Shown piece by piece: positions 8,283 to 16,232 of a stretch of DNA of 64,000 nucleotides (its first letter is position 1; the number at the start of each line of letters is the position of its first letter). The stretch covers positions 124,001-188,000 of the forward strand of contig DATHMH010000042.1 of the NCBI GenBank assembly GCA_035487295.1, read 5' to 3'. The stretch comes from QIAW01 sp035487295. GTDB taxonomy: Bacteria > Acidobacteriota > Terriglobia > Terriglobales > Acidobacteriaceae. The notes under the pieces were generated by a model. That model did no database searches. It was given only the letters and a program-made list of their open reading frames with translations, and had not been told where the DNA came from. Made by a program: the position numbers and the translations under genes.

Positions 8283-8692
8283 TTGATTCCCTTCTTTCTG
8301 CCTGCGTTGAACCTGCTGTTAGAGCCGAGTAGCAGGCCTACAGTTGCCTAAAGCGGGTTTCATAAATCCTCGAGGTGATGAATTTTGACCCTCAGGGGCT
8401 AAAGCCCGCATTTTTTTGAGGCCCTTCGCGGCACGGCTGAAGCCGTACCCCTGACACAAGTCTTCGTACAACCATCATAACTTCAAATTCAAATTTTACG
8501 GAAGGGAAGAGCAAGCGCGAGCCGAGGTTGCGCGGGGTGAAGATTGCTAGTATGGTATGCAGTTTCCGGCGGATCAGTCATATCCGGCGCCGCTTTCCAG
8601 GACCACGGTTCAGCGCTGGAAAGCCATACTGGCCCTGACGTAGCATCCAAAAGTGGTTCCCGTAGCGTACTTAGAAAGGAAGCACCGCAGGC
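8283..8692. other. Intergenic region before the ECF sigma gene
   Basis: A 410-base gap with no gene. It contains REP-like hairpins around 8389-8412 and 8430-8449 (GGCACGGCTGAAGCCGTACC). The right half presumably carries the promoter of the sigma/anti-sigma operon; I could not fix -35/-10 elements with confidence. Confidence 0.4.
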
Positions 8693-9244
8693 GTGCAGAA
8701 TGCGGAGTCAAAAGAAGTTGGGAAGGACGCGGCGCTGATCCACCGGTTGCGCGCCAGCGACGAGGCCGCCATGGAGCAGATCTATGACCGCTATTCCGGC
8801 ATTGTGTACTCGGTGGCACTGCGGGTTTTGAATGACACCGGAGCGGCAGAAGATGTTTTGCAGGAAGTTTTTCTGCAACTGTGGCGGAACCCCGATGTCT
8901 TTGACTCCAGCCGCGGCAGCCTCGGAGCATGGCTCGCCGTTATCGCCCGCAATCGCGCCATTGATGCCCTGCGCAAACGCCGCCCTGAGACCGAAGTGGA
9001 GAACGTAGTGCTCTCGGTGGATTGCGACCTGGAAAACGAAACCGGCCGCAAGATTTCCATTGAGAAGGCGCGAGCCGCCCTGGCCAAAATCCCCCCGGAA
9101 CAGCGTAAGGCGCTGGAACTGGCTTTTTTCCAGGGACTGACGCATACGGAGATTGCCACCAAGACGGGTGAGCCGCTGGGCACCATCAAAACCCGCATTC
9201 GGACGGCGCTGATGGCGCTAAGAAAGGCGATGGCGGAAAAATAG
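8693..9244 (+). CDS. ECF RNA polymerase sigma factor (SigK-like)
   Basis: 183 residues with sigma region 2 (about 28-95, EQIYDRYSGIVYSVALRVL...AEDVLQEVFLQLW) and region 4 (about 125-180, IPPEQRKALELAFFQGLTHTEIA...TIKTRIRTAL). The start is GTG 8693 with an AGAAAGGA ribosome-binding site upstream. It is followed 34 bases later by its likely anti-sigma factor, an arrangement like SigK/RskA. It probably drives its own operon and envelope-stress genes (inference). Confidence 0.92.
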   Translation: MQNAESKEVGKDAALIHRLRASDEAAMEQIYDRYSGIVYSVALRVLNDTGAAEDVLQEVFLQLWRNPDVFDSSRGSLGAWLAVIARNRAIDALRKRRPETEVENVVLSVDCDLENETGRKISIEKARAALAKIPPEQRKALELAFFQGLTHTEIATKTGEPLGTIKTRIRTALMALRKAMAEK

Positions 9245-9278
9245 ATTCATTAAACAGGGCAAGCAGCCAACAGAGAAA

Positions 9279-10073
9279 ATGACGGAGAACCTTCAACCCG
9301 GGCATGAGCAGTACGCGGAAGATCTGGCGCTTTACGCCGTAGGCGCGCTGGAAGCGGGCTCGTGCGCTCAACTCGAGCAACACCTGAAGCAATGCCCTGC
9401 CTGCCGCCACGAACTGGAAGCCATGCGCGGAGATGCGGCCTTGCTGGCGCTGGCGGTTTCCGGACCCGCGCCTCCGCAGCGTTCGCGCCAGCGCTTGCTC
9501 GCGGCGATTGCCGCCGGCAAAGAAGCACAGCCGGAATCTTTGCGTGCGTTCGCCGTGCGCCGTCCCTGGTGGAGCTTTGCCCCGGTCTTTGCTTCCCTTC
9601 TGCTGGCCATCTTCGCAATTCTGTTGCTGCGCGAGAACATGAGTCTGAAGCAAACAAATGATCAGCTTAAAAGGCAGGTCAGCGATGCGGAAAATGAGAA
9701 CCAAAAAGCCCGCGAGATTGTGGCTTTGATCACCGCCAAAGACGCGATGCACGTCTCCCTGGTTTCGGCAGGAAGCCCGCCGGCTCCGCACGTCAAGACC
9801 ATTTATCAGCCGAGCACGGGACGCCTGTGCCTGATGGCCAGCAACCTCAACCCGCTACCCGCTCATATGACCTATGAATTGTGGCTGATTCCCAAAAAGG
9901 GAGCGCCCATGCCCGCCGGGACCTTCAAGCCCGATGCCCATGGCATGGCCATGATGATGCCCGAGAATCCGGAGGTTCCTGCCTGGACGGAGGTCAAAGA
10001 GTTTGCCGTAACCATGGAACCCGAGGGCGGCTCGGCAGCACCGACCTCCGACGTGCTGCTACAGGGATCGTAA
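9279..10073 (+). CDS. Anti-sigma factor, zinc-finger plus RskA-type C-terminal domain
   Basis: 264 residues: an N-terminal anti-sigma domain with the zinc signature H-x3-C-x2-C (QHLKQCPACRHE, about residues 30-42), a single transmembrane helix (about 95-117), a short coiled coil, and an extracytoplasmic RskA-type domain (about 140-260) ending in FAVTMEPEGG. Membrane-bound inhibitor of the ECF sigma factor encoded just upstream; release would follow regulated proteolysis in known relatives. Start ATG 9279 with GAGAA upstream. Confidence 0.9.
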   Translation: MTENLQPGHEQYAEDLALYAVGALEAGSCAQLEQHLKQCPACRHELEAMRGDAALLALAVSGPAPPQRSRQRLLAAIAAGKEAQPESLRAFAVRRPWWSFAPVFASLLLAIFAILLLRENMSLKQTNDQLKRQVSDAENENQKAREIVALITAKDAMHVSLVSAGSPPAPHVKTIYQPSTGRLCLMASNLNPLPAHMTYELWLIPKKGAPMPAGTFKPDAHGMAMMMPENPEVPAWTEVKEFAVTMEPEGGSAAPTSDVLLQGS

Positions 10074-10082
10074 CGGCAGAGT

Positions 10083-10111
10083 TTGTCGAACACTCGGATG
10101 CCAACATATTA
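10083..10111 (+). promoter_or_regulatory. Candidate promoter for tRNA-Arg
   Basis: TTGTCG (10083-10088) and ATATTA (10106-10111), spaced by 17 bases, give a plausible housekeeping promoter 38 bases before the tRNA. A second possible -10, TAGAAT, is at 10125-10130 but has no matching -35. Confidence 0.35.
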
Positions 10112-10149
10112 AGAAGTTCTCAGGTAGAATTGGGGATGCCAACCGTTGC

Positions 10150-10226
10150 GCGCCCGTAGCTCAGCTGGATAGAGCGAACGCCTCCGGAGCGTTAGGTCGG
10201 GAGTTCGAATCTCTCCGGGCGCGCCA
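10150..10226 (+). tRNA. tRNA-Arg (anticodon CCG)
   Basis: A complete cloverleaf can be drawn by eye: acceptor GCGCCCG/CGGGCGC, D-arm GCTC...GAGC, anticodon stem AACGC/GCGTT with loop CTCCGGA (anticodon CCG, 10184-10186), T-arm GGGAG-TTCGAAT-CTCTC, discriminator G and an encoded CCA (10224-10226). Its last 25 bases plus 2 more are duplicated exactly at 12139-12165, marking it as an integration target. Confidence 0.96.
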
Positions 10227-10311
10227 TTCTCGATTCATTAGATTTCTAAAGTCATCAACAGTGCTCAGCAGATCCTTCGACTTCGCTCAGGATTTCGCCT
10301 GCGGTCTCCCG
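10214..10311. repeat. Islet direct repeat, left copy
   Basis: About 98 bases starting inside the tRNA 3' end, largely identical to 12013-12111 (both contain GATTTCTAAAGTCATCAACA and the hairpin-like CCTTCGACTTCGCTCAGGAT). A diverged relative of the CCTTCGACTTCGCTC part is at 32617-32635. Confidence 0.8.
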
Positions 10312-10698
10312 CCCCAGAATGTTTGCGAGGCAGAAACACCTCGTTGGCGTAGTTTCTAGCGAAAGTCTGGATGCAGGCAGGCTGTCTTTGAGATCGCCCG
10401 CGTTTGTGCGAGGTCTTAAGCTACTGTTCTTGCTATTTCTATTGCTGAGAGCATCTGTATTTGCGAGCGCACAGAGGGGCGAGGAACTGGACTTGCCCGG
10501 ACTTCTTTCTGTGAGGATGCTCGACGCTCAGCTCGCAAACTGCTTGGACTCAAAAAGCCGTAGCCAGCCGGCTGGCCGATCCGCAGGGGTCGGTCCTCTA
10601 CTTGTTTAATTCCTAAAAATCCACTGGCTGCCGAACGAGTCTTCTCATGCCCGATTGATGAAGGAGTCGCCATTCTTGCCCGTCCCTAACTGTTGCTT
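10312..10698. other. Intergenic part of the islet
   Basis: No supported gene. A 96-codon plus-strand frame (10319-10609) has no recognisable domain and starts within repeat-flanking sequence; I treat it as chance. A palindrome GCCAGCCGGCTGGC lies at about 10563-10576, near the end of the minus-strand SUFU-like gene's downstream region. Confidence 0.4.
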
Positions 10699-11238
10699 TT
10701 ACGTTCGGTTGACATCGGTGTTCGGATAGATGCCGGTCTTCTTCAACCTTTGAAATAGCGCGTCCGCGCCTTTCTCGATTGCCAGGTGCATCTCTTCAGC
10801 GGAAATGCCATGCACGCGAAGAACGCAATAAGGAGTTGAATCAATTTCAACAGAGGAAAAATATTCGAAAATAACTCCGCATAGAAAGGCGCCCTTGCCT
10901 TCTATTGCTGAAATGTCGATCGTATGGCCATGGTCGAACGTTGAATCGAGCGACATCTGCCCGATCTTGGTGAGTACTCTTCTCACCCATTCTTCATCGT
11001 TGCAATGGCACATCAGTTCGAATCTTCCCCTGCTCGATGGCACCTGCTGCTCATAGGCGCAAAGTTCGCACGACACATAGGTGATAAAGTTCTTCCCCTC
11101 TTCCCGCCCAAATGTACTGAAATTCAGCGGACCTCCACAATTGAATCCAATGATGTGGAAAATTCCAGCGGAGTCGAGACGACCAAATGTCTTTTCGATC
11201 GGCCGGAATAGTTCTGTGTAGAAGACTTTGTAATCCAT
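10699..11238 (-). CDS. Suppressor-of-fused (SUFU) domain protein, likely immunity protein
   Basis: 179 residues, cytoplasmic, no signal peptide. The pattern NFITYVSCELC, then a serine turn, RFELMCHCNDEEWVRRVLTKIG and DHGHTIDI matches the bacterial SUFU domain family (about residues 35-170), widely used as immunity proteins against secreted polymorphic toxins. No toxin gene is adjacent. It lies in the tRNA islet and is followed in the same direction (upstream, 203-base gap) by a second immunity-like gene. Family assignment is by pattern only. Confidence 0.55.
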   Translation of the reverse strand: MDYKVFYTELFRPIEKTFGRLDSAGIFHIIGFNCGGPLNFSTFGREEGKNFITYVSCELCAYEQQVPSSRGRFELMCHCNDEEWVRRVLTKIGQMSLDSTFDHGHTIDISAIEGKGAFLCGVIFEYFSSVEIDSTPYCVLRVHGISAEEMHLAIEKGADALFQRLKKTGIYPNTDVNRT

Positions 11239-11441
11239 TTTATTTGGTCAAAGTTATCGAAGACTGCAGGTAAGCGCCGGCCTTTTAACTGCTCATTTAA
11301 TGGTAGTAAATGGAAGCGCCAACCGCCCGGATTTTCGGGCGAGCGGCCTGACTTTAGTCTGCAATTCGACCCTTTTTCGTCTCTCCATTATTCTAAAATG
11401 CCATTAAATTTCGGTAAAAGAAACGCCAGTTAGCTGCTCAC

Positions 11442-11900
11442 TTATAAATGCATCTCTAACTTTCTGATTGGCGATAATTGTGAATTCCATCCACCCAAGC
11501 GGAACAAGGCAATATCCCCTACCTTGCTGCGGTCGATGACGATTCGAAACACATGCCTATAAAAACCAGCTTTGTCTGGACGAACTTTGTCACCGGGAGG
11601 CCGCACTTCGAACGATGCGCGTGTCTCGTCCAGGCATTTTACAATCTTATTCAAATTGATTGCGTCATATTCTCCCTGGACGCCATCCACAACCGCTGGA
11701 ATGGATTCGAAGTCTCGCGGCGCGTGGATTCGAAGCACAGTCGCGGCTCGTTTTGAAACTACGGGCATTTCGAGCGCGCCCATGGTGAAATCCAAAGGCC
11801 TACCCGGAGGCAACACAGGTATGAACAAGGGCGGCCTACACTCAATCCGATCGGCATTTCGGAAGAATTGGATGTTACTGATCAACACGTTCGCCGTCAT
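11442..11900 (-). CDS. Imm11/DUF1629-like immunity protein, possibly truncated
   Basis: 152 residues. The order LDFTMGALEMPVVSKRAATVL, then YDAINLNKIVKCLDETRA, then VIDRSKVGDIALFRLGGW fits the imm11 (DUF1629) family, whose members end with an FRLxG...VSxxxK block. Here the C-terminus after NSQLSPIRKLEMHL stops early and the N-terminus begins close to a repeat junction, so one or both ends may be damaged. Its partner in the islet is the SUFU-like gene. The absence of a toxin gene suggests an orphan immunity gene. Confidence 0.55.
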   Translation of the reverse strand: MTANVLISNIQFFRNADRIECRPPLFIPVLPPGRPLDFTMGALEMPVVSKRAATVLRIHAPRDFESIPAVVDGVQGEYDAINLNKIVKCLDETRASFEVRPPGDKVRPDKAGFYRHVFRIVIDRSKVGDIALFRLGGWNSQLSPIRKLEMHL

Positions 11901-11957
11901 GAACTGTGAGACTATTGTGTAACACGTTTGACAAGAAATTAAGCTGAAATATTCCGA

Positions 11958-12024
11958 AGTTCTGAAATCGTCTCCTCAGGGTGCAAAAACACCAGAGTTC
12001 TGAAATCGTCGCTCCGGGCGCGCC
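11958..12024. repeat. Dispersed tRNA-tail repeat, unit 1 (full, dimeric)
   Basis: Two copies of AGTTCTGAAATCGTC (starting about 11958 and 11996) separated by GGGTGCAAAAACACC, ending in TCCGGGCGCGCCATTCTC, which equals the tRNA-Arg 3' tail. On the minus strand it reads EWRARSDDFRTLVFLHPEET. Other units: 17557-17626, 19238-19270, 29941-29992, 32601-32695 and 33991-34036. Confidence 0.8.
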
Positions 12025-12111
12025 ATTCTCCAATCATTAAGATTTCTAAAGTCATCAACAGTGCCCAGCCGATCCTTCGACTTCGCTCAGGATTTCGCCT
12101 GCGGGCTCCCG
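12013..12111. repeat. Islet direct repeat, right copy
   Basis: Near-identical partner of 10214-10311, with a few substitutions and one base insertion (ATCATTAAGATTTC versus TTCATTAGATTTC). It begins inside the tRNA-tail part of dispersed repeat unit 1, so the two repeat types share a junction. Confidence 0.8.
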
Positions 12112-12138
12112 CTTCGCTCACGCCCGCAAAACGGCTCA

Positions 12139-12165
12139 AGTTCGAATCTCTCCGGGCGCGCCATT
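12139..12165 (+). repeat. tRNA-Arg 3'-end duplicate (att-like site)
   Basis: 27 bases identical to 10202-10228: the T-loop, the 3' acceptor strand, CCA and two following bases. There is no upstream tRNA body, so this is a remnant of the kind left by site-specific integration into a tRNA gene. Confidence 0.85.
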
Positions 12166-12484
12166 AACATTTTTCCACTAGTGAAGTCTTCCAATTGATT
12201 GAAAGACAATTGTTTTCCGAGTTCAGAATACCTTTACAGAGATAGCGGCCGTGGACATCGGGCGCTTGTTACGCCGCATCCTGAAATCGTATTTTGAATA
12301 CTATGTTGCTTTGGTTTCAGGACAAAAGAGAAAAAGCTTCGATTTTAGGCACGATCCGCTCCACCCTTGCGAAACAGTGCGGAACTGTTCTATATATTGA
12401 TATCCAAGATGCGTGGCTGGCAGTTTGATCCTAGCAGGTAACGCGTCTCCTCTTTTTCCGAGCCCGAAGGAGCTACATTTCACA

Positions 12485-14893
12485 ATGTTGCTATCGGAAG
12501 ACAACTTCATGCGGATGCAGGCAGAAGACATTCTGCTCGATGGCGAAGGACGAATCCGCTTGATACTCGATTCCGCTTCGGAAGCGATCTGTGGCTGCGA
12601 CTCAGAAGGCACTTGTCTTTTCTCAAATCCTGCGGCGGCGCGCATTCTCGGATACGATGATCCCGCCGAATTAATCGGGAAAAACATGCATGCGCTGGAA
12701 CACCATACCAGAAAAGACGGTACCCCATATCCAATTGAAGAATGTCCCATCTATATCGGTTTCCAAAAAAACGAGGACGTCCACAGGGACGACGAGGTTT
12801 ATTGGAGAAAGGATGGCACGAGCTTTCCCGTCGAATATTGGTCCCATATTGTCGTTCGCGAAGGTAAGACCCTGGGTGCCGTAATCACGTTTCTCGACAT
12901 CACGGAGCGGAAACAAGCGGAAGAGGCGCTGCGGAAGAGCGAGGAGCGGTGGCGGTCTGTGTATGAGAATTCGTCCATCGGGGTCGCGCTTACAGATGTC
13001 GAAGGCCGCTTCCTGGCGGTGAATCGCGCCTTCGAGAAGCTGTTGGGCTACACCGAAGAGGAACTCCGCAAGCTCACTTTTCTGGAGATCACCGAAGAGG
13101 ATTATCGCGACTCCAACTGGGAATTGGTCAGCGAACTGTTGGAGAGAAAGCGACAACAGTTTCAGATCGAGAAACAATATCGACGCAAAGATGGCACCTT
13201 GCGGTGGGTCAGCAACAACGTTTCCTTGGTTCCAGGCACCGAAAGCATGCCGCGATTTATCATGGCGCTTTCCGAGGACATCACGGAGCGGAAACAGGCG
13301 GAAGCGGCGCTCCGTAAGAGTGAAGAGCTGAACCGCAGCTTGCTTCAGATCAACAATGCTATCATCACGAATTTGACACAGCAGGCCCTCCTGCGTTCCA
13401 TTGCTGATGCCTTGCATCCGATCATCTCATTCGACCTATGCGCGATTACCCTCTACCAGCCGGAGAAGGATTCTTTCCGCTTCCTGGCCGTGGAGGGAGA
13501 ACTGCTCTCGGACTACTTTCACACGGGGCGGGAGTTTAGCCGCGACGAGACCTGCGGCAGTTGGGTGTTCGACCATCAGCGACCTCTCGTGCGCCGCGAT
13601 CTTGAAAAAGAACAGCAGTATCCCAATGAGCGCCGTCTTGCCGCAGAAGGTATCCAGTCGATGTGCGTCGTGCCCCTGGTTCTTCAGGCAAAATGTATCG
13701 GGCTGCTCAGCATTGTGAGCCAGCAGAGAGCTCAGTATTCGGATGAGGATGCCGTTCTTTTGCAGGAAGTGGCCAACCAAGTTGCACTGGCGGTTCAGAA
13801 TATGCAGTCTTACCAGGAGATTGCCAGCCTGAAGGCAAGGCTGGAGAAGGAAAACGTTTATCTCCGGGAGGAACTGCACGCTGAGCATAACTTCGAGGAG
13901 ATCGTCGGTAATAGCCCAGCACTCTTGAAGGCGCTCCAGGCTGTGGAGCAGGTCGCACCCACGAATTCGACGGTGCTCATTCATGGAGAAACGGGGACGG
14001 GAAAGGAACTTGTGGCGCGAGCGATCCATAGCCGAAGTCCCCGGAACGGCCGTGCCTTGGTGAGTGTGAACTGCAGCGCCATCTCAGCTGGTTTGGTGGA
14101 GAGCGAACTGTTTGGGCATATGAAAGGAGCCTTCACGGGAGCGATCGAGCGGCGCATTGGCCGCTTCGAGCTGGCCAACGGCGGCACGATCTTCCTGGAT
14201 GAAATCGGGGAGCTTTGCCCGGAGACGCAAGTGAAGCTGCTCCGCGTCCTGCAAGAACACGAGTTTGAGCCGGTAGGGAGCAGCCACCCCATGCGCGTGG
14301 ATGTGCGCGTGATTGCCGCCACAAACCGCAATCTCCGTGAAGCAGTCCAGGCGGGTCGATTCCGCTCAGATCTCTTCTACCGCCTCAACGTTTTTCCTAT
14401 CGAGCTTCCCCCGTTGCGAGAACGACGCTCCGATATTCCCCAACTCGTGGCTTTCTGTCTCTCCCAGTTCTCCAAGCGCTTGGGTAAGAAGATCGACGGC
14501 GTTTCACGGGAATCTATGGAAAACCTGGTGAATTATCCATGGCCCGGAAACATTCGCGAGTTGCAGAACGTAATTGAGCGCGCGATTATCGTATCGCCGG
14601 ACCCGACCCTACGGTTGGATCGCGACCTGATGCCGGTTGCCGCAGCTGTCAAAGCCGTGGAGGCTCATGAGGCGGACGCTCAAGATCATCGACAAGCAGA
14701 CCTCAACTCTCCAAAGCCGCTCCTCGCGCTGGACGAGGTAGAACGAATCCATATCCTCGCCGCCCTTCAACATGCCGGTGGAGTGATTGATGGTCCAAAG
14801 GGCGCAGCGCGGATCCTGAAGCTTCATCCGAACACGCTTCGCCACCGGATGGATAAGCTCGGCATCAAGGGACCTCGCCACCGCCCGTCGTAG
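12485..14893 (+). CDS. Sigma-54-dependent regulator, PAS-PAS-GAF-AAA+-HTH
   Basis: About 802 residues. Two PAS domains (about 28-145 and 150-275, each ending in a DITERKQAE PAC motif), a GAF domain (about 290-445), an AAA+ sigma-54 interaction domain with Walker A GETGTGKE (about 501) and the sigma-54 contact loop GAFTGA (about 548), and a Fis-type HTH at the end (AARILKLHPNTLRHRMDKLG). FhlA-like: no receiver, so it is triggered by ligand or redox sensing in PAS/GAF. ATG 12485 has GGAG 13 bases upstream; GTG 12413 is an alternative. It heads a block with STAS, ECF sigma and kinase genes. Confidence 0.9.
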   Translation: MLLSEDNFMRMQAEDILLDGEGRIRLILDSASEAICGCDSEGTCLFSNPAAARILGYDDPAELIGKNMHALEHHTRKDGTPYPIEECPIYIGFQKNEDVHRDDEVYWRKDGTSFPVEYWSHIVVREGKTLGAVITFLDITERKQAEEALRKSEERWRSVYENSSIGVALTDVEGRFLAVNRAFEKLLGYTEEELRKLTFLEITEEDYRDSNWELVSELLERKRQQFQIEKQYRRKDGTLRWVSNNVSLVPGTESMPRFIMALSEDITERKQAEAALRKSEELNRSLLQINNAIITNLTQQALLRSIADALHPIISFDLCAITLYQPEKDSFRFLAVEGELLSDYFHTGREFSRDETCGSWVFDHQRPLVRRDLEKEQQYPNERRLAAEGIQSMCVVPLVLQAKCIGLLSIVSQQRAQYSDEDAVLLQEVANQVALAVQNMQSYQEIASLKARLEKENVYLREELHAEHNFEEIVGNSPALLKALQAVEQVAPTNSTVLIHGETGTGKELVARAIHSRSPRNGRALVSVNCSAISAGLVESELFGHMKGAFTGAIERRIGRFELANGGTIFLDEIGELCPETQVKLLRVLQEHEFEPVGSSHPMRVDVRVIAATNRNLREAVQAGRFRSDLFYRLNVFPIELPPLRERRSDIPQLVAFCLSQFSKRLGKKIDGVSRESMENLVNYPWPGNIRELQNVIERAIIVSPDPTLRLDRDLMPVAAAVKAVEAHEADAQDHRQADLNSPKPLLALDEVERIHILAALQHAGGVIDGPKGAARILKLHPNTLRHRMDKLGIKGPRHRPS

Positions 14894-15157
14894 TTTCTCT
14901 TATACCAACTTGCGCGTGATCACCAAATGCGGTGACTCCGTCTGTCAGTTCAGGACACCGGAGGAAGCGGCTGTCTGCGCATTCAGGGAGCCGGAGCGTG
15001 AACAGATGCCACAAAAACTTTCCTAACCCATTGATTCTACAGAGATATTGCGCCCCGAGCGATACAAACCTCGGCCCCTCCGCATCAGGTCGGGCCTGAT
15101 CCTATGGATGGCGTACCAATTGCTCCATCGAGTCCGGATGTAATTAGGCGAAGCGTA
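14894..15157. other. Intergenic, contains orphan 3' end of a sigma-factor gene
   Basis: At 14986-15025 the sequence encodes EPEREQMPQKLS and a stop, identical to the C-terminus of the ECF sigma gene that ends at 16232. It is the left edge of duplication copy A; no complete sigma gene precedes it here. Confidence 0.7.
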
Positions 15158-15567
15158 ATGCTAAGGATCACGGGTTGTCGAATCATCACAGATTACCGGT
15201 AACACTTCGGGTAGAAGGCCGGATAACGGGACCCTGGATCGAGGAGCTTCGCACGGCATGCGATGTGCATTCGTTCCCCGATGATGTTCAGTCATCCCTC
15301 GAACTCGCAGACATCTCGTTCGCTGACGCCGCGGGAATCGCTCTCCTCATAGAACTGCGAGACCGCGAGGTCGGATTTATCCGCATTACGCCATTTTTGC
15401 CCGAACAGCTCAGAAAGAGACAATTTTATCTTGAATTCTAGGGCTACAGGCGGGTACATGCCAAAACCGGAAATGACTGTCTCTCTCCGAACTTCGGCCC
15501 ATCCCAGACGGGAAGGGGTATTCAATGCTAAAGCAATCTATGTGCAGGGACCGGTTAGTGCCGGCTG
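14986..15567 (+). repeat. Direct duplication, copy A
   Basis: 582 bases nearly identical to 16192-16769 (578 bases, offset 1202-1206). It spans a sigma-gene tail, a STAS gene and the first about 15 codons of the next gene. Copy A has four single-base insertions relative to copy B, two of them inside the STAS gene. Confidence 0.92.
15158..15441 (+). pseudogene. STAS-domain gene, frameshifted (copy A)
   Basis: Counterpart of the intact STAS gene at 16362-16643. From ATG 15158 the frame stops after 14 codons because of one extra base in CACGGG (about 15171) and another in ATTACCGG (about 15193-15200). The remaining frame, from about 15187 to 15441, is intact and encodes a STAS fold nearly identical to copy B. 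Translation from TTG 15175 could give an 88-residue protein lacking the native first strand. Insertions in homopolymers could also be sequencing errors, but one is not in a homopolymer. Confidence 0.7.
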
Positions 15568-16232
15568 CGGGAATAATTTTCAACGAAAATGGTTTAGGCT
15601 CACAGGCAGTGAGCCCGGAGGCCCGCAAGCGAGGTGACTTCGAGGAACTGGCGATGCCGCTCTTCGACTCCCTGTATAACTTTGCGCGCTGGCTGACCCA
15701 GAACCGCGAGGAGGCGGAAGACCTCGTTCAGGAAACGTATGTTAAAGCGCTCAAGGGCTTCTCATCTTTCCAACCGGGGACAAACTTCCGTGCCTGGATG
15801 TTCCGCATCCTGAGGAACTCTTTTCTCAACTCCCGCACGGGACTGGCGATGCGGATGACCGTCGGCATCGAGCCAGAAGAGGAAGAAGCGATCATGGGGG
15901 CGGACCGGCACACGCCAGAGAGCATCTTGCTGCAGCGGATCAGTCACGAAGCCGTGGCCGAAGCGATTGAGCAACTGCCGGTGCACTACCGCGAGGTGCT
16001 TCTGCTGTGCGATGTAGAGGAGTTGAAGTACCACGAGATTGCAGAGACACTTTGTCTTCCCGTAGGCACGGTGATGTCCCGATTGTCGCGGGCGCGAAAG
16101 GCTGTGCGCGAGTCGCTGGAGAAGCCATCGGGCGTGACCCCGACGATCCTCCGGAGCAGAGCGGTGTTGGAAAGTCGAGGAGAGATGACAGGGGAGCCGG
16201 AGCGTGAACAGATGCCACAAAAACTTTCCTAA
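15525..16232 (+). CDS. ECF RNA polymerase sigma factor
   Basis: 235 residues. Region 2 (about 45-110: FEELAMPLFDSLYNFARWLTQNREEAEDLVQETYVKAL) and region 4 (about 145-200: IEQLPVHYREVLLLCDVEELKYHEIAE...GTVMSRLSRARK) are complete, RpoE/SigR-like. The ATG at 15525 has GGAAGGGG upstream. The first 14 residues (MLKQSMCRDRLVPA) come from duplication copy A and match the N-terminus of the histidine kinase at 16727, and the last 12 residues lie in copy B. No zinc anti-sigma gene is adjacent; STAS genes flank it on both sides. Confidence 0.9.
   Translation: MLKQSMCRDRLVPAAGIIFNENGLGSQAVSPEARKRGDFEELAMPLFDSLYNFARWLTQNREEAEDLVQETYVKALKGFSSFQPGTNFRAWMFRILRNSFLNSRTGLAMRMTVGIEPEEEEAIMGADRHTPESILLQRISHEAVAEAIEQLPVHYREVLLLCDVEELKYHEIAETLCLPVGTVMSRLSRARKAVRESLEKPSGVTPTILRSRAVLESRGEMTGEPEREQMPQKLS

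Larger units (their letters stand above)
10202..12165. mobile_element. tRNA-Arg-bounded genomic islet with immunity-like cargo
   Basis: The segment between the tRNA-Arg 3' end (10202-10228) and an exact 27-bp copy of it (12139-12165) behaves like the attL/attR of an integrated element. Just inside each end there is a second, about 98-bp direct repeat (10214-10311 and 12013-12111). The interior holds only two minus-strand genes resembling polymorphic-toxin immunity proteins; no integrase, toxin or transposase is present. Either the element is a decayed remnant or it is mobilised in trans (inference). Confidence 0.65.
11901..12484. other. Repeat-rich islet end and leader of the sigma-54 activator gene
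   Basis: Contains, in order, a dispersed-repeat unit (11958-12024), the second islet direct repeat (12013-12111) and the tRNA 3'-end copy (12139-12165). From 12166 to 12484 no gene is visible; an in-frame GTG at 12413 would extend the next gene by 24 residues but lacks a ribosome-binding site. Confidence 0.5.

Noticed and set aside
10319..10609. 96-codon plus-strand ORF in the tRNA islet
   Set aside because: No recognisable domain or signal, begins in repeat-adjacent sequence, composition not protein-like.
12413..12484. GTG start extending the sigma-54 activator by 24 residues
   Set aside because: No ribosome-binding site, and the extra residues look unlike the start of a PAS protein.
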